From: Clavaria fumosa
Lineage: Eukaryota; Basidiomycota; Agaricomycetes; Agaricales; Clavariaceae
Direction: 5' to 3'
Length of the DNA: 64,000 nucleotides
NCBI GenBank assembly: GCA_951802425.1
Contig: OX637794.1
Location: forward strand, 496,001-560,000
The translations under genes were made by a program, and so were the position numbers. The notes beneath the pieces are model-generated. The model had not been told where the DNA came from, did not search any database, and was given only the letters and a program-made list of their open reading frames with translations. Shown here in pieces: positions 41,790-52,172 of this stretch (the first letter of the stretch is position 1; every line of letters begins with the position of its first letter).

Positions 41790-42819
41790 GAGAGGTATGG
41801 ACTGGTATGTAACACCCCAAGACAACTTGGGGTGTTACACACCAGTCCATACCAGTCCATACTTACATTTAGCCAAGCTGTTTTGCTGATGGCCTGGGCA
41901 TAGTACCACATCCTTTAGCATATGTTCACTGGTACAGACCACTTACAAGCTTTGATCTAGCAACTGGCATGTATCAGATTATTTTGTCTACTTGACAAAA
42001 TTCTGCAAATGCTGAAGTAGTCAGCATTGATAGGATTTGGCACAGTTGTCTGTTGATTCCTCACTTTGGATCAGCAGATGTACCTATCTCATGGACCAGA
42101 AATAATGCTCTTGATTCAGCAGCTCAATTTTATCTCAACAAGTATACAGTCATCAATCAGTCATTGATACAGTCAAATTTATAGTGCTTATTAATGTTCA
42201 TTACTAACCAACTTCAAAATTCTAAATAGACAGAAGGATGTGCCCTCATATGAAGAATATTTTCCCCAACTCTCTTGGGGAAGATGTTGTAAGAAATGGA
42301 TGAGCCATGATAAACACTCCCAGAAGCAGCTTTTACAGCAGATGGGTCATTGATACAGTCACAATTAGTCACAATAGTTCCCATTTTAGGACCTCCCATC
42401 AATAACACTGCATGACATGGCAGCATGAGCCATTAAGCTATCCTTTATTTCCTGGTTTATCTGGGTCTTCTTTATTTCTGATTTGCTTCGGCCCACCATC
42501 ATGCATGCTAAAAAATAAAGATTTGCCATGATTAGTCATCATACTTGAATGAGGTGTGACATTAGTCATCATTCTGCCAAATGTGGCAGACTTTTTCAGT
42601 TTTGTGTCCTTGGACACTTCAGAGGCCACATCACAGTGCTTACTATGTCAACTAGCCAGTGAATTCATAACAATGAGTATTGCAAAGTGATTGCCAGTAA
42701 TTTGAGCCCTCCAGAAGGTCAGATAGTTGAGAATTCACAGAGTGTATCAATGACCCATATGTATCAATGACTGATTGATGACTGTACTGATATGCATTCA
42801 TTTATGGAGTACAAATTTT
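41641..42819. other. AT-rich stretch without a supported gene
   Basis: Apart from the foldback and palindrome described separately, only short frames of up to about 70 codons occur, with no recognisable motif. Direct and inverted scraps such as aatcagtcattgatacagtc and tgatacagtcacaatt recur (42155-42180, 42345-42375). It is probably old transposon sequence. Confidence 0.55.
41797..41857. repeat. Palindrome TGTAACACCCCAAG / CTTGGGGTGTTACA
   Basis: Perfect 14-bp arms at 41808-41821 and 41826-41839 with a 4-base loop (acaa), flanked by further matching tatggactgg / ccagtccata. TGTAACACCC and GGGTGTTACA resemble LTR termini joined back to back. Confidence 0.7.
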
Positions 42820-43100
42820 TGTAACAATTTTAGTCCAAAAGTATCAGACTGGGTCTCACACAACTTAAATGTAAGGTCACAACGACAATACTAACATAAG
42901 GGGGAAAGAGTACAAAAGAGGAAAAGATACTGTGTTCCCATGCTCAGACCCTTGGATCACATGACATGCCCAGGCTCCAGGTCATGTGATCTTACAATTA
43001 TGTAATCTGACCCCAGCCACAGGTCATGTGACCTTCCAACAACCCTCCCCAGTTTCTCCACAACTCCTCTTTGGGATGGCTTATGTAAGCAATCCTAACA
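42820..43100. repeat. Possible solo LTR related to that of element C
   Basis: On the minus strand this runs from TGTTAGGATTGCTTACATAAGCC, close to the start of the element C LTR (TGTCAGGATCGCTTATGTAAGCC), to a TTACA end near 42820. It contains ggtcatgtgacc-type palindromes. No convincing flanking duplication was found. Confidence 0.5.
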
Positions 43101-43319
43101 AAAAGAGACTACTCTATGTACTTGTCATATACTGCACAATATCATGAATTGTTCATTTTAATCCTAATCTATAGCATGCTGAAACACTCATGAGTTTATT
43201 GCTTCAACCTTGCACTGGAATTCACCTCACCTCCACTCAGCTCCTGATTATATCATAATCATGACAACATAATTCAATGTAGTACAAAGGCTTACTATCC
43301 TACCCAACAGCACTATCAC

Positions 43320-43690
43320 TAGTTGCTACTAGGCTCAACATAGTACATAGGCTCTACTACTATTACTACTATGCACTCATAATATGCTACTAGGCTCAAC
43401 ATAGTACATAGGCTCTACTACTATTACTACTATGCACTCATAATATGCTACTAGGCTCAACATAGTACATAGGCTCTACTACTGTAACTACAATGCACTC
43501 ATAATATGCTACTAGGCTCAACATAGTACATAGGCTCTACTACCATGACTACAATGCACTCATAATATGCTACTAGGTTCAACATAGTACATAGGCTCTA
43601 CTACCATGACTACAATGCACTCATAATATGCTACTAGGCTCAACATAGTACATAGGCTCTACTACTGTGACTACAATGCACTCATAATAT
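43320..43690. repeat. 61-bp minisatellite, about six copies
   Basis: The phrase aatatgctactaggctcaac begins at 43381, 43442, 43503, 43564 and 43625, an exact 61-bp step, with partial units at both ends. Variation is concentrated in a ctactactattactacta segment. Confidence 0.92.
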
Positions 43691-44828
43691 GCTACCCAGT
43701 CTATTGCATGCTATATAGTAATCCATACCTTCTATGTATTACTATTTTTCTCACTACATATGCTACAGCAGTCTATACAGTCTGTGAAGTCTACATAGTC
43801 TATGCTGATAGCTACTGCTGGGGGTTCTTTTTCCTGATGCAGGTCAAACCCATAATTGAGGTCACAGGTTTGAACCACTGAGGGGTCATTATAAATTCTC
43901 AGTTAAATCAATTCTCCAGTAACCACCATCATGTGATGATGTGCTGGCAGGTGATGTGACTAGCTGGGAGCCTTAAAATGCCAACTCTTTGAGACCAATA
44001 GTCACAGGGAATGAACTGGGTCTGGGATAACCTTGGAGCTTCTGCTGAGGCTGTGGACCCCTGGATGGGGATGTGTCCCATTCTGGAGGGTCAGCAGCTG
44101 GTGGTGGGGTATCTTAGGCCCTGGGTCCAGGGACCAGCTGTAGCAGATGACAACCAACTGTCCCCACACTCTAATGATGAAGTCTTGGCCACTTACTTGC
44201 TGGGGAAAGGAAATGGTCCCAGGCCCAGTTTATGTTATGGTGGGAGCCCAAATAGCAAGGAAAGGAACACAACTGCAGTATGACAAGTTCAGTCTCCTGG
44301 GGTACCTGATTTGTAAGACCAGGTCAGGTGCCTACACCATAGCCTGGCTGTTTCAGGAAGCTGTGGCCCCCTTCCACAATCCCAAGGTTTCCAATAGGAG
44401 TAATCTGTTCTGAGATGGCATTAGTTGGGGCATACTGGACTGAGAAACCTGGGTGTTTGCACCACCATGATATAGGGGTGGGTTAGTCATCAGGTCCAAG
44501 TCGCGACCTCCCTCAATATGAGGCTCTGGCTAGTCTGGGTAATGGGCAATGTGGAGGTCAACAAAGCCACATAATCACAACAAGATGGAAAAGGAAAATG
44601 ATGGGAAGAGCTGTTAACAGGTGGTCATGTCCAGGGAATGTGGGACATGGTCCCAGGGGCATACATACTAATTCGTCATACAAAGTCATACTAGACGTCC
44701 CTGCAATAACATGGGGCATACCCCCAATCTGACACATCTTAGGGCACTTACCTTCAGTCAAACGAGAGCCCGTGACATGACGTGGGAATCATACACTTAT
44801 CACCTGTTGCACTCATCCGTGCCAACAG
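43691..44828. other. No supported gene before the survivin gene
   Basis: Two overlapping plus-strand frames at 44011-44413 (about 90 codons each) show no motif I can name. The phrase YDKFSLLGYLICKTRSGAY may derive from an old mobile element. The last few hundred bases should contain the promoter of the survivin gene; no TATA box stands out. Confidence 0.5.
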
Positions 44829-46115
44829 ATGGAGGTCTTCCAGGCGCGTCTTGACTCCTTCAATAAAGCCAAGCGTGTTAGGCCACCCGCGGGCAAGTCT
44901 TCGGCAGCTCTACTCAAGTGGCCACACCCCGCTTCCTATCCTGCGAATCCCACTGCCCTTGCAGAGGCAGGCTTCTACTACAATCCTGCCTGGAACGACC
45001 TAGATAACGTCGCTTGTTTTCTGTGTGGTAAAGAACTAAGCGAATGGAGCCCCGAGGACGACCCCTTTGCACTTCATTGGGAGAAATGTCGCAATAATTG
45101 TCCTTGGGCGATCGTCAGGTGTGGTTTGAGGGAGGATATCGATGACTCTGGCAAGTCCGTACACCTCTACTTCGTTGTTAATTGCGAAGTGCTTCTGCCT
45201 AAACGATGCTCCTCTGCAATACGTAGATATGTATTCAAAGACATTACGCGCCTACCCACAAGCAAACACATGACGGAAGCAAGGCTTGCATCATTCAAGA
45301 ACTGGTGGCCCCACGATAAGCATGAAAATCATGGGGCAACATCCAGGAAAGTAAGTCTTTATCCCTATGCAGATTATCTGTCCATCTTCATGGGGAGATC
45401 GCCAGATCGCGGCCGCAGGCTTCGTCTTCACACCAGAGGAACGCGGGGATGATACGGCATCCTGTTTCTACTGCGACATCTCACTCAACAGTTGGGACGA
45501 AGGCGACGACCCTTGGTATAGTTTCCATGCTTCTCGGTTCCATCCCGTCTCTTGTGCAACCCTGATGATGTGCCGTACAGGCAAGAGCATGTGAAGCGCG
45601 ATAAGAAAGCAGGTCGCAAATGCGCTTTCATTGCCGCAGTACGATCCGCCCGAGCCCCACCACCTTCTGACCGTCATGACGAAGAAAACGAACAGCTCGC
45701 CGTGAAACTGAGATCGGTAACCGACAAGCAATTGGACATGACTGTTGAGGCAGTACAATTCGCCCGAGCCCCACCACCTTCTGACCGTCATGACGAGGAA
45801 CACGAACCGCCCGCCGTGAAACAGAGGTCGGTAACCGACAAGCAATTGGACATGACTGTTGAGGCAGTACAATCCGCCCGAGCCCCACCACCTTCTGACC
45901 GTCATGACGAGGAATACGAACCGCCCGCCGTGAAACTGAGGTCGGTAACCGACAAGCAATTGGACATGACTGTTGAAGAGTGGGTCCGCCAGGAGACGAG
46001 ATTACAGTACGAGCAGCTTGAGAGCGAATTTCGCAATAAGTTGCAGGATGTGTACGATCAATGTGACAAGATGCGAAGAAGTATAGAGGCGCTAGGTTCC
46101 TTTGAGCGGCCCTGA
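44829..46115 (+). CDS. BIR1: Survivin/BIR1-like protein with two BIR domains
   Basis: Proposed exons 44829-45154, 45227-45350, 45406-45515 and 45581-46115 give 364 codons plus stop; all introns are GT-AG (72, 55, 65 bp). BIR 1 (about 5-105) begins MEVFQARLDSFNKAKRVRP and has CFLCGKELSEWSPEDDPF with the downstream His and Cys. BIR 2 (about 120-210) has ARLASFKNWWPH, IAAAGFVFTP, CFYCDISLNSWDEGDDPW and, after the third intron, QEHVKRDKKAGRKCAF. The start was chosen because BIR 1 begins there. A 38-residue unit (ARAPPPSDRHDEE...) is then repeated three times, followed by a coiled coil (EEWVRQETRLQYEQLESEF). Fungal survivin acts in the chromosomal passenger complex with Aurora/Ipl1 and INCENP at centromeres; that role is inferred from the family. 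Confidence 0.85.
45643..45984 (+). repeat. Three 114-bp coding repeats in the survivin gene
   Basis: The phrase cgagccccaccaccttctga starts at 45651, 45765 and 45879, an exact 114-bp (38-codon) step. The copies differ by only a few bases, so the triplication is recent or kept uniform by conversion. Confidence 0.93.
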
Positions 46116-46832
46116 GTTGTCGCCACTGCTGCAGGGTAGCTGGATATGAGACAGAATAGTGTATTATAATATATTCCCCTCAGTAGGTTGACAACCCAAT
46201 TTAAAGAACGAGGGAAGCGCCGTCTTGCGACGGCAGGGCCCTTGCTTGCGCACAATTGAATGTTTGAGAATAAAGTGTGTAAACTACTGCACTAAGTCCA
46301 AAGAAAGTCTGCAAGAAAAATCATTGCAGGGGAACGACACTATGCATGAGATTCGTACGGGGCAGGAGCTGTAGCAGGGGGGGTAGACAGAGCCGCACCG
46401 TTGACGACACAGCTCCCCTCTGCTATAAATAAGCGGGTGATTTCAAACAAAAAAAGGTTGTGCCGCGGGCATACTTGCTCTACAGGTTGTGCCTGAAACC
46501 GCGATCCAGATCGCAGTCACGTCAGCTAACACATGGGGGATGCGATGGGGAACTGCAGTGGCGCCATCAAAAATACCGCAATCTGTCACGTCACGCTCCA
46601 AGGCGTCCGTTGGGCAGCCGTTGAGCAGCGGAAAGGTTCGGATAAGCACATTGCTACTGATCGTTTTTCCTAAAGTTTTTTATCCGTGGGTTCAGTTACT
46701 CGGGCGTTATATATGAGTGCGAAAACCTCAAGTCTTCCGTGTTTCGTTTTCCATCCCACATCTCCCTGGCATAAAAAGATCCAGGTTTACAATGCCCCAC
46801 ACCATCCAACCAGACAAAAACGAAGGTAACAT
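46116..46832. other. Intergenic, no supported gene
   Basis: Short frames of 65-75 codons on both strands show no motif. A ggcataaaaagatcc box near 46769-46783 could be a TATA-type promoter for the membrane-protein gene that follows. Confidence 0.5.
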
Positions 46833-47541
46833 ATGCTGAGAGAACCTAATACCTTGCGCTCATTATTTTTCCATCCAACTGACCACACGCTGACCGTTGG
46901 CGCTGACTCTCGAATGACCAACGTACCTTCCACAATCCCAGATGATGATAGCGCAGGGGGTTCTGTGGTTTCAATCACAGAGACACCTGCTCCGACCGTC
47001 GTGGCCCGGGATCATCTAACAGGTATTCAGTCAGCCTTTATGTCAGCCATGAGATTGACAATAGCCAAACTCAGACTTCGAAAATAGCCACATCATCTTA
47101 GCTGTGAGTTGCCTTTTGCCGTGTCCATGTCCGCTCACTTCCTCCCGATAGAATAGCATCTTTGTCGCCGCGCAGGTCCAGATGCTTGCCACTGGATCGA
47201 CTTCCACGCGCACCCTTCTTCTTTCCACGGGCATCGTATTCGACCTCCTCGCCATTTTCACGACGGTTTGCTTCTTGCACTATGGTCGCAACGGAGAGGC
47301 CGGCCGCAACACCGTCGCCACGCCAGCCCGTGCACTGCTCCGCGCTGCATCCGGTGTAGCTGTCCCGCTCACATTGTTGAGCATTATTGGAATGGTAGCG
47401 GCTTTCATTGTCGAAATAGCCCATGTATCAGCATGGCTTGTTGCCGTCATGGTGGCTGCACTAGCCGTGGGGGTGTGCTCTTGCATCGTGGCCGCACTGA
47501 TCATGACGCAACGCGGGGTTGTCAGAGGCGTCACAGTATAG
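46833..47541 (+). CDS. Small membrane protein, three predicted transmembrane helices
   Basis: The 3' exon (about 47151-47541) encodes ANSIFVAAQVQMLATGS-type sequence and three hydrophobic stretches: LLLSTGIVFDLLAIFTTVCF, VAVPLTLLSIIGMVAAFIVE and SAWLVAVMVAALAVGVCSCI. An intron gtgagttgcc...cccgatag (47102-47150) joins it to FENSHIILA (about 47073-47101). The 5' exon probably includes TNVPSTIPDDDSAGGSVVSI and ETPAPTVVARDHL (46911-47010), but the connecting intron was not resolved and start and phase are uncertain. I do not recognise the family. Similar small multi-pass proteins of unknown function are common in Agaricomycetes. Confidence 0.5.
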
Positions 47542-47972
47542 ATGAAAGAGGAACCAAGAAAAAAACATGCTGTCGTTTGCTGTGTTATCTCAATGTTTTC
47601 CCGTCGTTTTGTGAAACTGTTGCTTGTCGTCCAACCAGTCCCCTGAGATTTGGCTTGCTACTGACTGTTCGATGTCCTCGGCTGAAATAATAAATGAGGC
47701 TCGCCTTTGGACAGGTAAACACCCACCGACATCAAAACAGCCACAGAAGAAGATAAGGCTTAAGCGCTCAGTGCCCCACTCACAGCAGCTGTTCAAGGAG
47801 AAACGCAGTTTCAAAATACGCACTTGAACCCCTGGACAGGGCCAAAGGGGTAGATTGAATTCTGCTTAGTTGTGTTTGCATGACCGAGCAGAGTTTTCGT
47901 AGATGCTAGGCCATCCCAGTTCCAGGGTGCTGTACTGTAGTATCAACGGAGCGAGTGTTGTGAGCGAGTGTT
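47542..47972. other. Intergenic, no supported gene
   Basis: Opposing frames of about 70 codons (47590-47827) show no motif. The stretch lies between the membrane-protein gene and the left end of the TIR element. Confidence 0.5.
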
Positions 47973-48003
47973 CATCAGCAAACCTCGAATTGTCTTGACC
48001 CAC

Positions 48004-48039
48004 CTTGACTGTCTTGACAAATTGGTCAAGACAGTCAAG
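48004..48039. repeat. Hairpin in left TIR
   Basis: cttgactgtcttgac (48004-48018), loop aaattg, gtcaagacagtcaag (48025-48039): a perfect 15-bp stem. Confidence 0.9.
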
Positions 48040-48599
48040 AAAGTCAAGACATGTATTTTATCTTGGAGAGTGTTGTAGTCAAGGATATGCTAAGTAGTCA
48101 AGAGCTAATAAGATAGTCAAGACCAATAAGAAAACAAGCAATAATTGTAGTCAAGAACTAATAAGATGGTCAAGACTAATAAGAAAATCAACACATGTAT
48201 TTTATCTTGGAGAGTATTGTAGTCAAGAGCCAATAAGATGATCAAGACTAATTAGAAAACAATCAGTAAAAAAGATGTCAAGAAGCTATCTCAAAAGCAT
48301 GGTGATCAATGAACTTATTTACATAGTAGCTACAAAAGACATCAACATCAGCAAAACCTGAATTGGACTTCAAAAGAAATTTCGACATAAGGTCACATGA
48401 TCTACGTTGAACTTTGTTCAAAGTCCGACCCCGCTTGTCAGTCGTGCCCACACTACTCTCACCACCCCCCTGCTCCTCTTCCTCTCCCTCTCTCTCTCTC
48501 TCTCTTTGTGTGACAACGAAAATGGCGGCAACGACCCCAGGTGACCTCCTCTGTCTTTCCCTCTGCTGACCCCAGGTAAGGAAATGGCAGGGGTAACGA

Positions 48600-48770
48600 C
48601 AGCAGCGGTTGTTGACGATGACGGTGGCAGCAGCAGCAGCGGCAATGGACAGTGACGACGGCGGCAGCAGCAGCAACGGACGACGAGCGGCGGCAGCAGC
48701 AGATGGCGTTGACAGCGGCGGCAGCAGTGGGTGACGTGGACGGCGGTGGCAGCGGCAGTGGACAGCAGCA
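48600..48770. repeat. Short cag/cgg trinucleotide array, left arm of the TIR element
   Basis: This is a run of gacggtggcagcagcagcgg-type triplets. It is followed by agcaggaacaatggacgaca / actcaggtgatgccgccc (48771-48808), a motif repeated at 49680-49717 on the other side of the mL44 fragment. Confidence 0.8.
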
Positions 48771-48812
48771 GCAGGAACAATGGACGACAACTCAGGTGAT
48801 GCCGCCCCTGCA

Positions 48813-49690
48813 GTCACCCCTCCTTCCTCCCGTTCTACCAGCAACACCATCCCAACGCTGCTCCGCCCCCGTCCAACGATCAGCTCTCATCTCTTGGAAA
48901 TCCCATCCTCGGCCTCTTCGCCACCGAATACGTCCACGCGAGCTACCCCCACCTCCCCACCCGCGTCCTCAAGGCTGCAGTAAGCGCACACGTCGGCCCA
49001 GTAACATGCGCCAGCATCGTGCATGAGATGGGTGCGACCCAGCTCTTGCGGTGGCATCGTACCATGCATCCTTTCCTATTTCTCAATGCCGTTTCTCACC
49101 ACATTGCCTCTCACAAAGAGGCCAATACTCCGACGACAGTGGGCGTACTTCACGCAGACGCACTCGCGTCTATACCATGAGAGATCGTGGCCCTGGTATA
49201 TAAACACCGTTGTCTGCTCTCGGCCCGCAAGTTCACCAACGCCTTCTTTTCCTGTGAAATCGACCTCCGAAACATGCTCAAATTCCGAGACCCCAAACGC
49301 GCTCTTCTTGAGACAGTCGCCAAGTTCAAGCGCAAACGTCCAAAACCTCGGTGAGCACCAGGTCTCTGCGTTGTTTCCAGAGCTCATCTGTTCCTGGCGC
49401 CTGTATACATGCCAAAAGTCTGCTCAAAGAGACCAGCTGCTTCTCCAACTCTCCCATATTTGTCGTCGGGATCTATTCCGGCGCCGACCAGCTTGGCGAG
49501 GGGTTTGGGAGCTCGCTCAAAATGGCAGAGTACCGCGTATGGCGCCTTCCCTCCCTCTGACCTGGCTGCGCTGCCGCAAACTCAACTTTCCTCTGAACCC
49601 GTCTAGGCTGCAGAAGATGCATTGCACCGACTCTACCTGACGCGCACGCCTGCACACCTCCTACGCATCCCGACGTTGACAGCAGGAACC
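48813..49690 (+). pseudogene. MRPL3: Captured fragment of mitochondrial ribosomal protein mL44 gene
   Basis: The frame from 48815 gives HPSFLPFYQQHH, QLSSLGNPILGLFATEYVHA, YPHLPTRVLKAAVSAHVGPV and later VALVYKHRCLLSARKFTNAF, LRNMLKFRDPKRALLETVAK. This is the RNase III-like fold of mL44 (54S ribosomal protein L3). After a GT-AG intron (49351-49418) come LLKETSCFSNSPIFVVGIYS and FGSSLKMAEYR, the double-stranded RNA-binding part. A second intron (49537-49606) leads to AAEDALHRLYLTRTPAHLLR. A TGA at 49178 (expected CGA) interrupts the frame, and the N-terminal exons are absent. Retained introns show capture from genomic DNA. It is flanked by duplicate 38-bp motifs inside the TIR element. Confidence 0.8.
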
Positions 49691-49749
49691 ATGGACGACA
49701 ACTCAGGTGATGCCGCCCCCTCTCTTTTTCTCCCTTTCTCATGACCCCA

Positions 49750-51005
49750 AATGCAGAAACGGCAGGCGGCAACGACGACGGTGGCAGCAGAAGCGGTCGA
49801 CATCGGCAGCGGCAATGGACGGCGGCGGCAGCAGCAGCAAAGCAGCGACAATGGTAGCGGCGGCACTAGCAGCGACAACGACAGTAGCAGCAGCACCAGC
49901 AGCGATGGTGGTGGCGGTGGCGGCGGCACCAGCAGCGACGGCGGTGGCAGCGGCGGAGGCAGCACCAGCAGTGAAGGCGGCGGCAGCGGCACCGGCTGCG
50001 ATGGCGGCGGCGGCAGTACCAGCAGTGACGGCGACAGCAGCGGCACCAGCAGCAGCGGCGACGGCATCAGCAGCAGTGGCGGCGGTGCAGCGATGACGAT
50101 GGTAGCGGTGGCACTAGCAGCGACGGCGGTGGCGGCAGTGGCGGCAGCACCAGCAGCAGCGGCGACGGCACCAGCAGCGATGGCGGTGGCGGCGGCACCA
50201 GCGGCGGCAGCGGTGGCACCAGCAGCGGCGGCGGCGGCGCAGTGACAATGACGGTAGCGGCGGCGGCGGTGGCACCAGCAGCAGCGGCGATGGCACCAGC
50301 AGCAGCGGCGGTGGCGGCAGTACCAGCAGTGATGGCGGCAGCGGCAGCACCAGCACCAGCAACAGCGGCAGCGGCGCAGTGATGATGACGGTAGCGGCGG
50401 CGGCGGCGACGGCACCAGCAGCAGCGGTGGCGGCGGCGCCAACAGCGATGGCGACGGTGGTACCAGCAGTGACGGCGGCAGCGGCAGCACAGCGATGACG
50501 ACGGTAGCGGCAGCACTAGCAGCGACGGCGGTGGCGGCGGCGGCGGCAGCGGTGGCACCAACAGCAGCGGTGATGGCACCAGCAGCAGCGGCGATGGCAC
50601 CAGCAGCGGCGGCAGCAGCGCACAACAGCGGCAGCAGCGCACGACCGCAGCGGCAGCAGCAGCACACAGCCGCAGCGGCGGCAGCAGCGCATGACCGCAG
50701 CGGCGGCAGCAGTGCACGACGGCAGCAGCGCACAATGGCGGCGGCGGCTGCGGCATCAGCACATGATGGCAGCGGTAGCAGCGCACGATGGCGGCGGCAG
50801 CAGCGCATAACCACAGTGGCGGCAGCAGTGCACAATGGCAGCGGCGGCGGCATCAGCACACGATGGCAGCGGTAGCAGCGCACGACGGCGGCGGCAGCAG
50901 CGCACAACCACAGTGGCGGCAGCAGCGCACAATGGCGGTGGCGGCGGCATCAGCACACGATGGCAGCGGTAGCAGCGCACAACGGCGGCGGCAGCAGCGG
51001 AACCA
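49750..51005. repeat. Large ggc/agc/acc trinucleotide array
   Basis: About 1.25 kb is made of triplets such as ggcggcaccagcagcgacgg. Higher-order units occur, for example gcgcacgatggcggcggcag-like repeats of about 40-65 bp from 50690 on. All frames are open from composition, so no gene is called. Confidence 0.85.
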
Positions 51006-51138
51006 TTGTCTTGACCCCTTATCACATCTTGTACACTTGATTACTTTGTACACTTGATTGTTCTTGAATCAAGAACTTTAACTTGTATAAGTAGGTTCGT
51101 TTTGCGTTTTCAAGACGGAGTTCTTGACCAAAAAAGTT

Positions 51139-51177
51139 CTTGATCTGTCTTGACCACTAAGGTCAAGACAGATCAAG
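51139..51177. repeat. Hairpin in right TIR
   Basis: cttgatctgtcttgacc (51139-51155), loop actaa, ggtcaagacagatcaag (51161-51177): a perfect 17-bp stem, sequence-related to the left hairpin. Confidence 0.9.
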
Positions 51178-51208
51178 CTGGGCCAAGACATTTTGAGGTT
51201 TCCTGATG

Positions 51209-52172
51209 TTGCCTAAGAACTAACATTGCGCTTATGCTGTTGCAATCATAATCTAGAATTTTGTCCACGGAAAAGACGGCGTTGTACTTTCACAAAGCAT
51301 GCTGACCATCTCGCACCCTGTCTCTTTGAAAAGGGGTTCGGTATCGGTATCGGCTCGTGGCGGGTCGTGACTCGGGAAATCGGTCACAGCACCCTAGACA
51401 GCAAGGCGCCCGAAACTTCTGCGGTGTTGCCAGATGTGGTGGTGCTTTTGAGAAGATCTGGGGTGGACTTGTTTTTGAAGGACATATCGACATGTGCATA
51501 GAACATGCAACTTCGTATTGACATCCGATTTCGACATGTTCAACCCAGAAATGCCACAGACTCGCCTGATGGCGTTGGAAGGCACGGCGTGTCATCCAAG
51601 ACTCCGCTCTTATCGACAAATCTCTCTGATTTTTTACAACAAATTCTAGGACCAATACAGTACCCTTGCCTGAAGCGAATGATTTACTATTAATACAGAG
51701 AAGCTTTCACCTGAATTGGACCGAGACAGGTTTTGGCATACACGCAATGCATCCGAAGCTGATGGTGCTGAGCGAACTCTCTTGGGTATTGGGCTGCTTT
51801 TGTGGATGACGAAGTCTGTATCCTCGTTGAGGCTAACTCTCCGACAGCCATGGAAGCGATTCGCTCAACGTTTCCGCCAATCGGCGCACATCTAGAATGG
51901 AGACAAAGAGAAACCTTTTTGGTCTAAAGGTTGCACATGGCGATGTCACAGTTGCTGTGTGTCTCGGTCAGGAATGGCTCTTCATATCCTGCCCATAATA
52001 ATTCCTTGATCGTCTTTTGACTCGTAACTGGCATGGTAGACAGTGGTAATAACAATTCAAAATTAATGGTACGATACTGAAGAGGAGGCAGATTGGTGTG
52101 TATGATAATACATTCCCTAATTACTAATTACAACATGAAATAGCATGTATCACATCATTGCGAAGTGCACAT
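51209..52172. other. Intergenic, no supported gene
   Basis: Short frames on both strands (60-120 codons at 51226-51693) carry no motif I recognise. The right part (about 52050-52170) lies just beyond the stop of the PAN1-like gene and should hold its 3' untranslated region and polyadenylation signals on the minus strand. Confidence 0.5.

Larger units (their letters stand above)
47973..51208. mobile_element. 3.2-kb terminal-inverted-repeat element carrying a captured gene fragment
   Basis: The left end reads catcagcaaacctcgaattg then tcttgacccaccttgactgt. The reverse complement of the right end reads catcaggaaacctcaaaatg then tcttggcccagcttgatctg. These are imperfect terminal inverted repeats of about 55 bp. 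Each includes its own hairpin (48004-48039 and 51139-51177). Subterminal sequence holds repeated agtcaagactaataagaaaa-type units (48060-48260), as in CACTA-type elements. The inside has trinucleotide arrays and an mL44 gene fragment and no transposase, so it would be non-autonomous. The target-site duplication could not be fixed. Confidence 0.65.

Noticed and set aside
44829..45452. Survivin read through introns as one 207-codon frame
   Set aside because: The frame crosses two intron-like intervals; splicing at 45155, 45351 and 45516 restores a complete second BIR domain and a multiple-of-three length.
46443..46716. Opposing 68- and 75-codon frames upstream of the membrane protein
   Set aside because: Short, overlapping on opposite strands and without recognisable sequence; better explained as intergenic DNA.
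49633..51057. Long Pro/Leu/Cys- and Ala-rich frames over the second triplet array
   Set aside because: Same compositional artefact; several frames and both strands are open at once.
51226..51693. Small genes on either strand between the TIR element and the PAN1-like gene
   Set aside because: Frames of 60-120 codons overlap on both strands with no motif or splice support.
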